Shown in pieces: positions 14,663-25,829 of a stretch of 64,000 nucleotides of DNA. This DNA comes from Scatophagus argus (Eukaryota > Chordata > Actinopteri > Scatophagidae), in NCBI RefSeq assembly GCF_020382885.2, contig NC_058497.1, positions 16,112,330 to 16,176,329 of the forward strand. Direction: 5' to 3'. A model generated the notes under the pieces. That model saw nothing but the letters and a program-made list of their open reading frames with translations, ran no database searches and was not told where the DNA came from. Positions within the stretch are counted from its first letter, which is position 1. Every line of letters starts with the position of its first letter. A program made the position numbers and the translations under genes.

Positions 14663-17600
14663 ATGCATGTGATAAAGCGAGGTGAGCTCTGTTTCTGTTG
14701 TTATGGTTCGCTGTAAACGGCCTCGGTTAGCTCCAGTGCTACCGCTGTCAAAACGTTCCTCTGCTAGTTACTAAGAAATGCAACTACTCATCTCCTGTCT
14801 CTGCCCGACCGATTGGGCGATATATCGAAACGATCGAATCTTTCACGCCATGCTTGACTATAAGAAGCAGAGTGAAACGGCTAAAGTTAGCTAGTAGCCC
14901 TTGTTTAACTGTTGGGCAGCTTAGTTAAGCTAACTCACAAGTGTTAGCTGCATAACAGGCTGTTTTATTGAGCTAATTAGCATCAGGTAAACATGCACGT
15001 CGTTTTAGAAAATTCAGATGGTGACCAGCCGGTCAAACATGAACGCGGACTAATGTGAATTAAAATGTAATTTCAGAGCCTTTCTGCTAAAGTTTTGTTT
15101 TTTTCCATTGAAGTTGACTTAAGTGTTTATGCAGTTAGCCATAAACCTTTTGTCATAGTTGGCGCCAAAAGAGTTTTGTGGCTGATTGTCCTGAGTGACA
15201 GCGTTGGTCTTGGATTATTGATAGATGTTGATATAGATTGAAAGAATACCATAATAAAGTATTTTTAGCAAAAAAAAAAGGACTGTACAATTTTTAACGA
15301 GTAGTTTCAGTTTCCATGAAAGTTTTTCCGGAAAGTTAACTGTCACTCTGTTTTAACAACAGTGAGTGAATGTAACTAAGCACATTGACTGGTATTTGTC
15401 CAATTTTAAGGTACTTGAGTATTTAAATTTGTCATGCTACCTCGATACTTTGGCTCTACTGCATTTTGCAGACAGCTATTGTACTGTATACTCCACTGCC
15501 TTTATTTTATCGCCATAGTTGATTAAATTAAATTGTTACCTAAAAAATAAAGCAACTAAGATTCAAGTGAAAGATCTGCGTACTTCTAATGCTATTGATT
15601 AATAGTTAAATGCCAAAAGTCATAGTTTTACAACCATACTGGTGTTGATATTTTTATGAACTGTCGTGATTGTTATAATTTGAAGTGTGTGTGTGTGTGG
15701 GGGGGGCTTGAAAGGCTCAGTCAAATTTAAAGGAAAATGGACATGAGGCTATAATGAAAAGGAGTCCAAAGAAGCCAAAAGATGTTAATTTGGGACAAAA
15801 TGATCAAAAAGGGCAGTAAATAAAACGGTGTGTTTCAGCTTTAATGGTATATTTGTTTTGTTTTCCCCCTCCCCCCTTAGATGGACGCCAAGAGCGCGTG
15901 ATGTTTGATAAAATCACCTCTCGCATCCAGAAGCTGTGCTATGGATTGAATTCTGATTTTGTGGATCCAGCTCAGATTACGATGAAGGTCATCCAAGGTT
16001 TGTACAGCGGAGTCACCACCGTGGAGCTCGACACGCTGGCTGCAGAGATCGCCGCCACCCTCACAACTAAACACCCTGACTATGCCATCCTCGCTGCGCG
16101 GATTGCAGTCTCAAATCTGCACAAAGAGACGAAGAAGGTGTTCAGTGACGTGATGGAGGACCTGTATAACTACATCAACCCTTTAAATAAACGCCACTCT
16201 CCCATGATCTCCAAGGAGACGCTCGACATTGTTCTTGAGAACAGAGACCGCCTCAACTCGGCCATAATTTATGACCGTGATTTCTCCTACAACTTCTTTG
16301 GCTTCAAGACTCTGGAGCGATCCTACCTGTTGAAGATCAATGGCAAAGTAGCCGAGCGACCTCAGCACATGCTCATGAGGGTGTCTGTTGGAATTCACGG
16401 AAAAGATATCGATGCAGCCATTGAGACCTACAACCTGCTGTCAGAGAAGTGGTTCACCCACGCCTCCCCTACGCTGTTCAACGCTGGAACCAACAGGCCA
16501 CAGCTGTCCAGCTGCTTCCTGCTTGCCATGAAGGACGACAGCATCGAAGGCATTTATGACACACTGAAGCAATGTGCTCTCATCTCAAAGTCAGCTGGAG
16601 GAATCGGTGTGGCGGTCAGCTGCATCCGATCAACAGGGAGCTACATTGCTGGCACCAACGGCAACTCCAATGGGCTAGTCCCCATGCTGAGAGTTTACAA
16701 CAACACAGCACGCTATGTCGACCAAGGTGGCAACAAGAGACCTGGAGCCTTTGCCATGTACCTGGAGCCCTGGCACTTTGATGTGTTTGACTTCTTGGAG
16801 CTGAAGAAAAACACAGGAAAGGAGGAGCAGAGGGCCAGAGACCTTTTCTATGCCCTGTGGATTCCTGACCTCTTCATGAAGCGGGTGGAGAGCAACCAGG
16901 ACTGGTCTCTGATGTGTCCAAACGAGTGCCCTGGGCTGGATGAGTGTTGGGGGGAGGAGTTTGAGAAGCTCTACACCACATATGAAAAGGAAGGGAGGGT
17001 CAAGCGTGTGGTGAAGGCTCAGCAGCTGTGGCACGCCATGATTGAGTCCCAGACAGAAACCGGTACGCCCTACATGCTGTACAAAGATGCCTGCAACAGG
17101 AAGAGCAACCAGCAGAATCTGGGCACCATCAAATGCAGCAACCTCTGCACAGAAATCGTCGAATACACCAGTGATGATGAGGTAGCTGTCTGCAATTTGG
17201 CCTCTGTGGCGCTTAACATGTACGTCACCCCAGAGCGGACTTTTGACTTTAAAAAACTAGCCCACGTGACCAAAGTAATTGTCAAAAACTTAAACAAAAT
17301 CATCGACATTAACTTCTATCCGGTGCCTGAAGCAGAAAAGTCCAACAAGCGTCACAGGCCCATAGGAATTGGCGTCCAAGGTTTGGCAGATGCCTTCATC
17401 CTCATGCGTCACCCGTTTGAAAGCCCAGAGGCTCAGCTGCTGAACATTCAGATCTTTGAGACCATCTACTACGCTGCCCTGGAGGCGAGCTGCGAGCTGG
17501 CCGCCGAACTCGGCCCCTATGAGACGTACGAAGGCTCTCCAGTCAGCAAGGGCATCCTGCAGTACGACATGTGGGAGAAGACGCCCACCGACCTGTGGGA

Positions 17601-18836
17601 CTGGAAGCTGCTGAAGGAGAAGATTGCCAAACACGGAGTGAGGAACAGTCTGCTGCTGGCCCCGATGCCCACGGCCTCCACCGCCCAGATCCTGGGCAAC
17701 AACGAGTCCATTGAAGCCTACACCAGCAACATCTACACCCGCAGGGTCCTCTCTGGAGAGTTTCAGATCGTGAATCCTCATCTGCTCAAAGACCTGACGG
17801 AGAGGGGACTGTGGAACGAGGACATGAAGAACCAGCTGATAGCTCACAACGGGTCCATTCAGGTAATCGATCCACATCGCGTCTGACTCGCACATCACAG
17901 GAATTAAACTTCTCACTTGTATTGAATTGATTCTGATTTAAATGATTTCGTTTGTATGGTAGGAATTATTACATTAAAATATTTGCTTATGTCAGCTTCA
18001 GTTTAATTAAATTAAACATATTATAATTTGACTTCATCGTGATCATGATTAGCCAATTGAAAATTAATCTGCAACTATTTTGATAACTGAATAACCGTTT
18101 CAGCCATAAAGCAAAAATGGCAAACATTTATTGATTCCACCTTCTCAAATATGATTTGCTGCTTTTATTTTGCATTTGTGCAGCAAATTGTCTCATTTTA
18201 AGACCTGAAATGACCAGGAACAACAGTTGCTTAATTTTTCAGTCACTTTAGTACCTTTATCAGGTCTAGTATTCCAACTTTAGTCATAAATACATTTAAG
18301 ATTTTCTGGTGTTTATTTTGCAGCATAAGACATTTTTAAACTTTGTTTGTCTTTTTCAACAGAACATTCAAGAAATTCCAGATGATCTGAAACAGCTTTA
18401 TAAAACCGTGTGGGAAATCTCCCAGAAGATTGTAATCAAGATGGCTGCTGATCGTGGTGCCTTCATTGACCAGAGCCAGTCCCTGAACATCCACATCGCA
18501 GAACCAAACTACGGCAAACTGACCAGCATGCACTTCTACGGCTGGAAACAAGTAAGTGAGCTGTGGGAAGACAAATCACAGTAACGACTATAAATGAACA
18601 CAACAACAACTGAGTAAATTTACTTCTCCCTCTCGCCGCAGGGTCTGAAGACGGGAATGTACTACCTGAGGACGAAGCCTGCTGCTAACCCCATCCAGTT
18701 CACCCTGAACAAGGAGAAGCTGAAGGACGCACAGGAGCCGGTGCAGGCCTCAGAGGAGGAGATTAAGGAGCGCAACATTGCTGCCATGGTGTGTTCTCTG
18801 CAGAACCGAGACGAGTGCCTCATGTGTGGATCTTAA
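14663..18836 (+). CDS. rrm1: Ribonucleotide reductase large (R1) subunit
   Basis: Coding exons are 14663-14681, 15881-17862, 18363-18551 and 18642-18836 (TAA). They join in frame to 794 aa; human RRM1 has 792. The first exon supplies only MHVIKR and the first base of the next codon. The enzyme makes deoxyribonucleotides from ribonucleoside diphosphates in the cytosol, with R2 providing the tyrosyl radical. An N-terminal ATP cone with Asp57 (KHPDYAIL) is present. So are catalytic Cys218 (LSSCFLL), the NLCTEIVEY motif with Asn427, Cys429 and Glu431, the radical-transfer pair in GMYYLR, and the C-terminal redox motif DECLMCGS (Cys789 and Cys792). The numbering follows human spacing. The only visible insertion is two residues near the C-terminal linker. 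A continuous frame begins at 15844, before the exon, but those residues are intronic; the true start is the short exon 1. Confidence 0.96.
14682..15880 (+). other. rrm1: rrm1 intron 1 with repeat copy
   Basis: The donor GTGAGC follows the 19-nt coding part of exon 1; the acceptor is ccccccttag. About 15370-15610 (ggtacttgagtatttaaatt, then tactgtatactccactgcc) is a degenerate copy of the 13540-13930 repeat. A short (gt)n-(g)n run lies at about 15687-15706. Confidence 0.65.
15881..17862 (+). CDS. rrm1: rrm1 giant exon 2
   Basis: One uninterrupted 1982-bp exon encodes residues 7-667 of the R1 subunit, from [12 protein letters not shown] to the codons for NGSIQ. It is bounded by acceptor ccccccttag and donor GTAATC. 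It covers most of the ATP cone, the whole specificity region and the ten-stranded catalytic barrel. From established knowledge, the human gene splits this part across many exons, so introns appear to be missing here. Exons 3 and 4 downstream keep normal introns of 511 and 90 bp. Confidence 0.9.
17863..18362 (+). other. rrm1: rrm1 intron 2 with dispersed repeat
   Basis: About 18045-18240 (gaaaattaatctgcaactat, then aagcaaaaatggcaaacat and ttctcaaatatgatttgctg) matches my memory of a very common teleost repeat. It starts with an attaatcga-type motif. The intron ends in tttttcaacag. Confidence 0.6.
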
Positions 18837-18967
18837 ATGTGTCCTCTTTGTTGTGCCTGGTGATGTTGGCACACAACAGTTCAAAAAATTGAGCATTTTT
18901 CTTTTCTTTTTTTTTTTCCTTTTACCAACTGGATCTTGTAACGATGTATAGAATTAATTTTATTAAA

Positions 18968-18973
18968 AATAAA
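18968..18973 (+). terminator. rrm1: likely poly(A) signal of rrm1
   Basis: AATAAA lies 132 bp after the stop codon in the context attaaaaataaatgttctc. It is followed by a TG-rich stretch (tttgtcagtacttgg) of the kind found downstream of cleavage sites. Confidence 0.7.
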
Positions 18974-21187
18974 TGTTCTCTTAACTCATTTGTCAGTACT
19001 TGGCTTCATGTTTGAAATAGAACAGTTTTGTCATGGAGATCAAAAGGATTTGCATGCCAGTTTGTTTTGTGAGCTGTGGAAAGTAAACCAACTTGATTTG
19101 GACTGTTGGGAGACAAAGCAAGTGCTGTCGAGCTGCAGCTAATCACTTATTTAATAGATGAAACAAGATCAGCTGTTTTTTTTTGTGTGTGTTCGTTAAC
19201 CCTCAAGTAAAAGACAAAAAGCTTAGAGAGATAATCAGATATTTTGTTTTGCCTATCAATCCCGACCTCAAAATATTTTTATTAACTAAAAATGGACCTG
19301 TGGAAAAATGTCCAACAATTGTTAAAAAAAAAAAAAGTTGTCCACTGTGTTAATTAATAGTTTAAAAAAGCAAAAAAAAAAAAAAACAAAGCTTCTCCTT
19401 ACAATATTGATGCATTCTAGTATCATTTTGGATATGTATTGTATAAAATTTCAGCCTGCTTCCAGCCATTCAAATGTGAGGATTTTTTTTTCTGGGTCTT
19501 GCAGTAAAAACCAAATGTTTAGCAATTAGTGGTCAAACAAAAACAAACTACCGTTCTCTTGAGCTAGAATTATTTCTTTCTTCATTTCTGATGTGTGATC
19601 TAAAAAACAAAAAAAAAAAAAAAGGTGAAGGAACCTTTTCCTACTCAGCAGTTCAAGCTACTAAGTATGCAAGTTAGGATGCGTTAGGGCAAGAAGGTCA
19701 AAGTAAATGACAGAATATTCAGATAATTATTTTTAATATATTTTTTATAAAATAATGAAAACATAATTTACACTTTAAAATGTACAAGTTATTACAACCA
19801 AAAGAAAACAAGTGTTTGTCAATGCATTGTGTGAGCACAGATGCACAGATTGAACCGATAATGCCAGAAAACAAAGGAATCAGTTTTGTACAGAGATCAG
19901 AATTAAAACAGCATACACAAATAAAAACACAGTACCCTCTCATCTTCACCATTGTCTGCAACAGTGGGAATGTTAAAAAATAAATTATCAAAATAGTTAA
20001 ACATCTAAAAAAAAAAAAAAAACTAGTTATACAATATTTAACCATAATGTATTACTGATTTGTTCAACAGGGATTGTTGTGTTTGCTATAAATAGCTTAC
20101 AATTACACATAACAAACAAAATGTATATATTATAAAACAAAAAAAGAAGGAAGGAAGCTGCACAAAGGGGTTTCCTCAAGCAGAAATAACAGGAGTGTCA
20201 CTTGGATCCTGAACTAAAAAGGTCCAAACGTGAAACCAGAATGTGATCCCCATTATTGCCTGACTTTGTTTACAACAGTCTGGTAAAACTTAGTATTTCT
20301 GAACCAAAGCTTGAGCATAAATGGTACCGATATCAAAGTTAATGGCATGACAAGAGCCCGACTGCAAACTCTCATAACTGGCTGCAGAAAAGTAAAGAAG
20401 TCGGTAATGTCTTTCATTTATTTTAATGGGCTGAGGAGGAGCAGGAGGAAATGGCAGTTTTCTGTCCAGCTCAGGGTCAGACTACAACACTTGTTCCTCT
20501 TGTGTCAGCGAAATAAAAGTATCTTTAGTGGTAGTAGGTGAGTGGGTGATGCGGCTCAACTTTAAGAAAAATCAATTGAAAAAGAGTTTATGTTTGTCTA
20601 ACACGGCCAGAAATATTGAATGGGTAACTACAATGGTTATAAACAGTAAGGTAGACAAGTTTGTAATGTCTCAGGCTACAGTGCATCACATCGCCCGCCG
20701 GGTGGTTTAGTGTCCTTAACAGCATCTTGAGGAACCTGAGTAAGTTGGGATTGAATATTCAACAGTTCCAGTCAGACCAGGGAAGAAGAAGAAGAAGAAG
20801 TAAGAAGTTGTTCAACAGGGCAGAGCAGGAGATGATAATTTCGTACAGTTTTATCAGCAGTATCTCTACTGACACAGGAAGATAGGACTGATTCATCCTC
20901 TGCAGGGTCCGTTCAGTACCAGCATCCATAAACAACCAGACACATTTTTTTTTCTGTATGAAAAATAGATATAGTAGACAATATCATTAAGCAAGCTAGC
21001 AGTATAAATAGTGTCATTTGTGTTCATTTGGGTTAGCACAGAACACAGGGACAAATCCTCTCATACGTACAGACAGACCGGTTCTGATATGAAGGAGCTT
21101 TAAATGATTTTCATGTACATTAAGTGTCTTCTGTAAGCACACACTACTGTTGATGAGCTAGTATGCTAAGACAGAATAATAAGAACA

Positions 21188-21840
21188 GCTTGACATTTTG
21201 GGAATTGACATGGATGACCTTCAAGTGGAGAACTGAATGAGAGCAACGGTCTCACTCCCATGTTTTAATCTGTTAAATATAAAAGGTCCGGCCTGCACAT
21301 CGTTAGCTTAGCATGAAGAACAAAAACATGAAGAAACCGCTAGCTTGGCTCCGTCCTACCAACACCTCGAAAGTTATATAATGTTTATTTTCATAGTTAA
21401 ATACAACGAGCACAGCATGTTTGGTACCGGATATAAAAATGAAGTATGCGACAGTGTGCTCTGTGTGATTTTAAAAACTAACAAAACCGTTTACAGCGGT
21501 GAGCTGAAACTGTCAATATGTGGCAGAATTTGGAGCAACACCGGAACTTGTTGCCAGGCAACAAGCGAGTCTGTTAGGACCAAAGTGAGTAAAACGGAAA
21601 ATTAGTCCATGTAGCACCCCGGGGGTTTTTTGTGGATAGATTAATAAGATATAACGTCTTAATTAGGTAGATTTACTGGTGCTGGTATATGGATTTGGAC
21701 AGATCCAGGCTAACTTTCCCCTTGTATTCAGTCTTAATGCTAAGCTAATAACGGTTTTCTGGCTAATAAAGGAACGACGTGAGAGCGGTGCCAGTTCTCT
21801 GTCATAAAGTGAGTAGGGGTAATTTCCAAAATGTCAGACA
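21188..21840. repeat. foldback-like element with long inverted arms
   Basis: The left arm begins gacattttgggaattgaca and runs through gttagcttagcatgaag to cgctagcttggctccgtcc. The right arm, read on the minus strand, begins gacattttggaaattaccc and runs through ttagcttagcat to ttagcctggatctgtcca. The arms are about 180 bp each and surround about 270 bp that include a ttgccaggcaac palindrome. This matches a dispersed teleost repeat I know by pattern. Single arms occur at 23257-23385 and 62795-62900. It has no transposase ORF. Confidence 0.65.
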
Positions 21841-22833
21841 ATCTAAATATCAGGGGAAAAAAGGATAATGTCAAAGAAGTACTACGATAACGTCTCAAGG
21901 TTAAACAGTTATCCAGTACATTTAGATCTGAGATGATACGGCACTGCTGAAGACAGTGAAGATTAAATTAAAGAAAAACAATGCACTACATTAGAGATAT
22001 GATCATCATTATATCACTGAGCTTTATAACATGGATCATTTACACTCGCTCAACACGCTTGATGGCTTGTTTCACATCTAAAGGGCCGGGTTCAACCACG
22101 TAAACCTAGTTTTAAAAGGAAACGAATATTGTGGCCCACAAGTTTCGCATTACAGTAAACTAGTTTGTTCATCACTCAAACAGCATCACATTCATCCTCT
22201 GTCTCACACAGTCACACCAGAGTGAAACAAAATGCATCTTGCCTTGAGCACAAACACATTTTGTGCCTTAATGCTTCTGAGTATTCGCTGTACCATCCAG
22301 TTACACACACATACACACACACCTCTTTAGTACAACTGTTATACAGTATCAGTACAATATAGATAATATTGATACATGAGAATTGTACCACACAGGCATC
22401 TATCTACAGTAGCATGTCTGTAGAGCTTTGATTACCTCTAGTGAATTCTGGGAAATGCAGTCTGTGATGAGTCTTCTGTTTTTGTTTTTTTTTTCTTTTG
22501 GCTGATTCGCTGCAGGAACAGTATTAGGCCTCTCCAGGTGATGTAGTGTCCTCTAAAACAGTCAGGTTCTCCTCTCCTACTCGCTCCTCTGGCATAGTAG
22601 CATATGTATTTATATATAAGACAAGAATATAAGACGTTTTGACTTCAGTTTATAAAAATAAACGGGCTCAGAGAATAGAGAGGGAGGGTCTCCGCAGGCG
22701 TGGCTAAGACTTGTTGCAGTTTAAAAAAAAAAAAAAAGAAAAAGAAATTCTATCGTCTTATTTCTCGCTCTGTATGGTTTAAGGCAGTCCAATGGAAGCT
22801 GAGTGAGGAGACATCATTGTGACCTCTGCCGCT

Positions 22834-22835
<2 letters not shown>

Positions 22836-22877
<42 letters not shown>
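22836..22877. repeat. (GT)n microsatellite
   Basis: An uninterrupted run of about 21 TG units lies some 100 bp beyond the sipa1l3 stop codon, in its 3'UTR on the minus strand. Confidence 0.95.
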
Positions 22878-22878
<1 letters not shown>

Positions 22879-22976
22879 AAGGAAATAACGGGTAGTGACA
22901 GAGTAAATCTCTCACAGTCGCCCTCCCTCTGCGGCCTGAACCTCACGCTCTTCTTCTCCTTCTACAGGTGCAGGTG

Positions 22977-25829
22977 TCACTCTCTCTTCGAGTTAGTTTC
23001 GTGCGTTAAGGGCCGAGCCTCGTGGTCGCTCTCCGTCTTGTCGAGGTTAGTAAAAAGCCTGCTGAACTTGCGCAGCTGCTCACTGGCTGTCAGGCTCTCC
23101 TCCTGCAAGCGCTGATTATTCTCTCTCAGGTTGGCCATCTCTGCGAGCAGCATGACTTTGTCCTGTTTCTCCTGGCGGCAGACAGACAAAGAAGAAGATG
23201 AATGATGATGTTCAGATAACTGCACAATGGATTTTCACTGTTATTTAAAGAACGCTTGGACATTTTGCGATATGCATTCAGTCAGTTTCTTGCCAAGACC
23301 TATTTGAGAAGATTGCTAACAGTCACATACATACATATGAAGCTGCAGCCCGGAGGCGATTAGCTTAGCTTAGGACAGCATAAGCAAACACATCACCTGT
23401 CATTAAACTATAACTAACAAGAAGCATCAAAGACCTTCAGAGGCGGTGGTAGGCAAATTTCACAACAGTTTGCTTGTCAAATTATTCTTTTACATAACAG
23501 TAACATCAAAGTGAACTGGAAAAACTGATGCTCTGTTGAATAGCTTGAATAGACTCGTATCAGAAAAAAATAACCTGATTTATTATCATATGGTAGTAAA
23601 TGTGTGTTTTGTTTTGTTTTTTTTTAAAAAACAAAATAGTGGGCATCCAAACCAGTACACGGAACATTACTTTAATATTCTGGGTTAATATGTTTAAAAG
23701 ATGTGCTCTGAACTGTTTAATAAAGGCAAAATGTAAAAAAAAGCAATTCTCACTCTCTCCAAATCATTGTTCAGCTGCTTTAACATCACTTCCAGGTGGT
23801 AGAGCCGACAAGACAGATCGTTGGGCACCTCGTCACTATAAACAAACACAACACACATTACAAGAGACAAATACACACCCACTGTGGTAAAGTTGGGAAG
23901 GAAGTCAGTTAAGACAGGTTTTACTAGTGCTTGTTTATGTTTACATTCATTCCTGTGCAAGACCGAAGCTCTTCATCTTCAGTAATATCATACTCTCACT
24001 GTTCATTGGTAGAGAACAGATAAACAGCCTTTGTGGCGACACAGAAACTGGTGCTACCAACCGTCTACTATAATGAAAGCTCAGAGTAGTAAACAACCTG
24101 GGGATTCAGTGCAGGTTCTGTGAGTGACCACAAGGTGGCAGAAGCGACAAAGTTAACAAGAGGAAAGCAGACCTAAGGGCATACCTGCTGTGCTGTGTTC
24201 CCACAGTCCTCTGACTTCTTTTCAACAAATATTTGTTTTTTCTGTGCAACAATGAAGTTGACCTACCCGCTGAAGGTCGGTGTGGTCCGAGGTGTCTGAG
24301 GGGTGTGAAACTGGACTGGACTAATGACTGGTCTCATGTCTGGACCTCCAACCTGTGGCTCCGTCAGTGAGAAGAGTGAAACTGCTCGTTGTGCTGGAAC
24401 AGAGACGCATAATTGTACTTTTAACCCAAGTGTCCCCCTGGGATATGTGACACCTAAGCACAGGAGGCCATGGCAACAGGTAAGTTTCGGTCATCGTCTT
24501 TGTGGCTACAGAGGACACAAGGGACGGCAGAGAGAGACCCAGAGGAGAAACAGTGGCCGTGGAGCAGGGCAGGTGAACAGGTGTACAGGGCAGAGACGAA
24601 CAGATCTCCAGTTTCATTCCCAGGAGTGTCAGGTGACAGAAGAGAGCTCAGACATGGTGACACCAATCACCCCCAAACATCCAGGCAAAATGTCCCACAG
24701 TTTATGCTGGTTAATTATTTTGATTATTATTATTATTTTTTTTTAAATGAGGCAAATTCATCATTACAAACTGTCAGTTAGATTTTGGGGAAATTTAAAT
24801 TTGTTTTGCATTAAACTAACCAGTAAAACCGTATATGAATCTAATATGAAGACAGTAAATGTAAGAGTAGCGGAGCTAATTAAAGAACTTTTGTTCCAAA
24901 CCAGAAAAATCCACAAAACCCAACAAACAACACGCAGAATCCCACACTGAGCCCAAAGTTAAACCAACTTCATTCGGAAGTGTTTCCATTCTCACCTTCG
25001 TAGGCTTTAGCAGCATTGACCAGGCTGGACCACTCCAGTCCACAGGCTGTGTCTGGAAGAGGCATCAACCCCGGATCGAGCCTCCTCAGGGGGGGAACTT
25101 TGTCTCTAACTTCTGTGAGAGACAGCTCTGAGGCAGACAGAGGCACTGAGAGACAGGAGAGGACAACGTCTGCAGTAAGTAAACAAAACGACAAAGGGCA
25201 GCTACAAACTACAAGGCTGCAGAAGTTATGAATGCAACAAATAACAGAACAATCAGAACTCTTTGGGTCCCCACACGATGAAATCTGGCAGCTAGTGCAT
25301 TCAACACAACACTGTTTTCATAAGTACTGTCCATCTGCCCGAAACTGAGATCAAAACAGTTGCTGCAGTTTAAACTCACTCTTTTTGCCCTGAATGTGGT
25401 TGGAGGAGACGGCGTGTTTGCGTGTGGGCAGCGTGGAGGTGAACAGCACATCAGTGGGGGTCGTCTGGTTCTCTGAGTTTGCGAAGCTTGCCTCTCTGCG
25501 CCCGCTGCACAGCGACTCGTCTGAAAAGGTTCGCTGCAAGGTTCGTCTGGGAGACTGCAGGGAGAAAGTGACGAGGATCAGAGCTCAGTGTGCAAATTCA
25601 ACAAAGTAAGACTGATGAATGAATCCTGACATAAAAATGGCTCGAAAGCGTTAGTGTGCTCCTCACCGGATCTCTTTGTGGCGTCTCTCCTGGGTTGTCC
25701 ATGATAATTAGTTTCTTAAGGTCGTCTTCAATGGTGCTTTTGTATGTCCGGCGTGGAGAACGCAGGTCCCTCAGCGATGCTCGGAGCCGAGGTTGTCCAA
25801 AAACGTTCTTTGAATTTGTATCCACCTGC
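22977..25829 (-). CDS. sipa1l3: sipa1l3 C-terminal exons (conserved tail and coiled coil)
   Basis: Six exons (25667-25829, 25380-25554, 24996-25145, 24267-24393, 23754-23835, 22977-23171) encode residues about 1476-1772. [15 protein letters not shown] and [15 protein letters not shown] belong to the conserved C-terminal region of the SIPA1L family. The last two exons carry a heptad-like coiled coil from [19 protein letters not shown] to [20 protein letters not shown]. The protein then ends in a polar tail, HETNSKRE. The 24267-24393 exon has the donor GG|GTAGGTC, so retaining that intron would place an immediate in-frame TAG before the coiled coil. Confidence 0.9.

Larger units (their letters stand above)
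18837..22976. other. rrm1 / sipa1l3 convergent 3' region
   Basis: This holds the 3' ends of two convergent genes. An AATAAA at 18968-18973, 132 bp after the rrm1 stop, is the likely rrm1 poly(A) signal. For sipa1l3, minus-strand AATAAA hexamers (plus-strand TTTATT) are seen at 20417-20422 and 21384-21389. Use of the first would give a 3'UTR of about 2.5 kb. A/T homopolymers are frequent. The only larger structure is the inverted-repeat element at 21188-21840. None of the ORFs looks coding. Confidence 0.55.

Noticed and set aside
14402..14716. 104-aa ORF across the rrm1 promoter and first exon
   Set aside because: It reads a different frame from the MHVIKR start at 14663 and runs through the splice donor at 14682. 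Chance frame.
15844..15880. Using the ATG at 15844 ([11 protein letters not shown]...) as the rrm1 start
   Set aside because: The bases before 15881 are the intron's polypyrimidine tract. The family-typical MHVIKR is found in exon 1 at 14663.
17290..17916. 208-aa antisense ORF in the rrm1 giant exon
   Set aside because: It is the shadow of the GC-rich third-codon-position coding strand and shows no independent features.
22819..23115. ORF with a run of CV repeats
   Set aside because: It is a translation of the (GT)n microsatellite and of sequence antisense to the last sipa1l3 exon.
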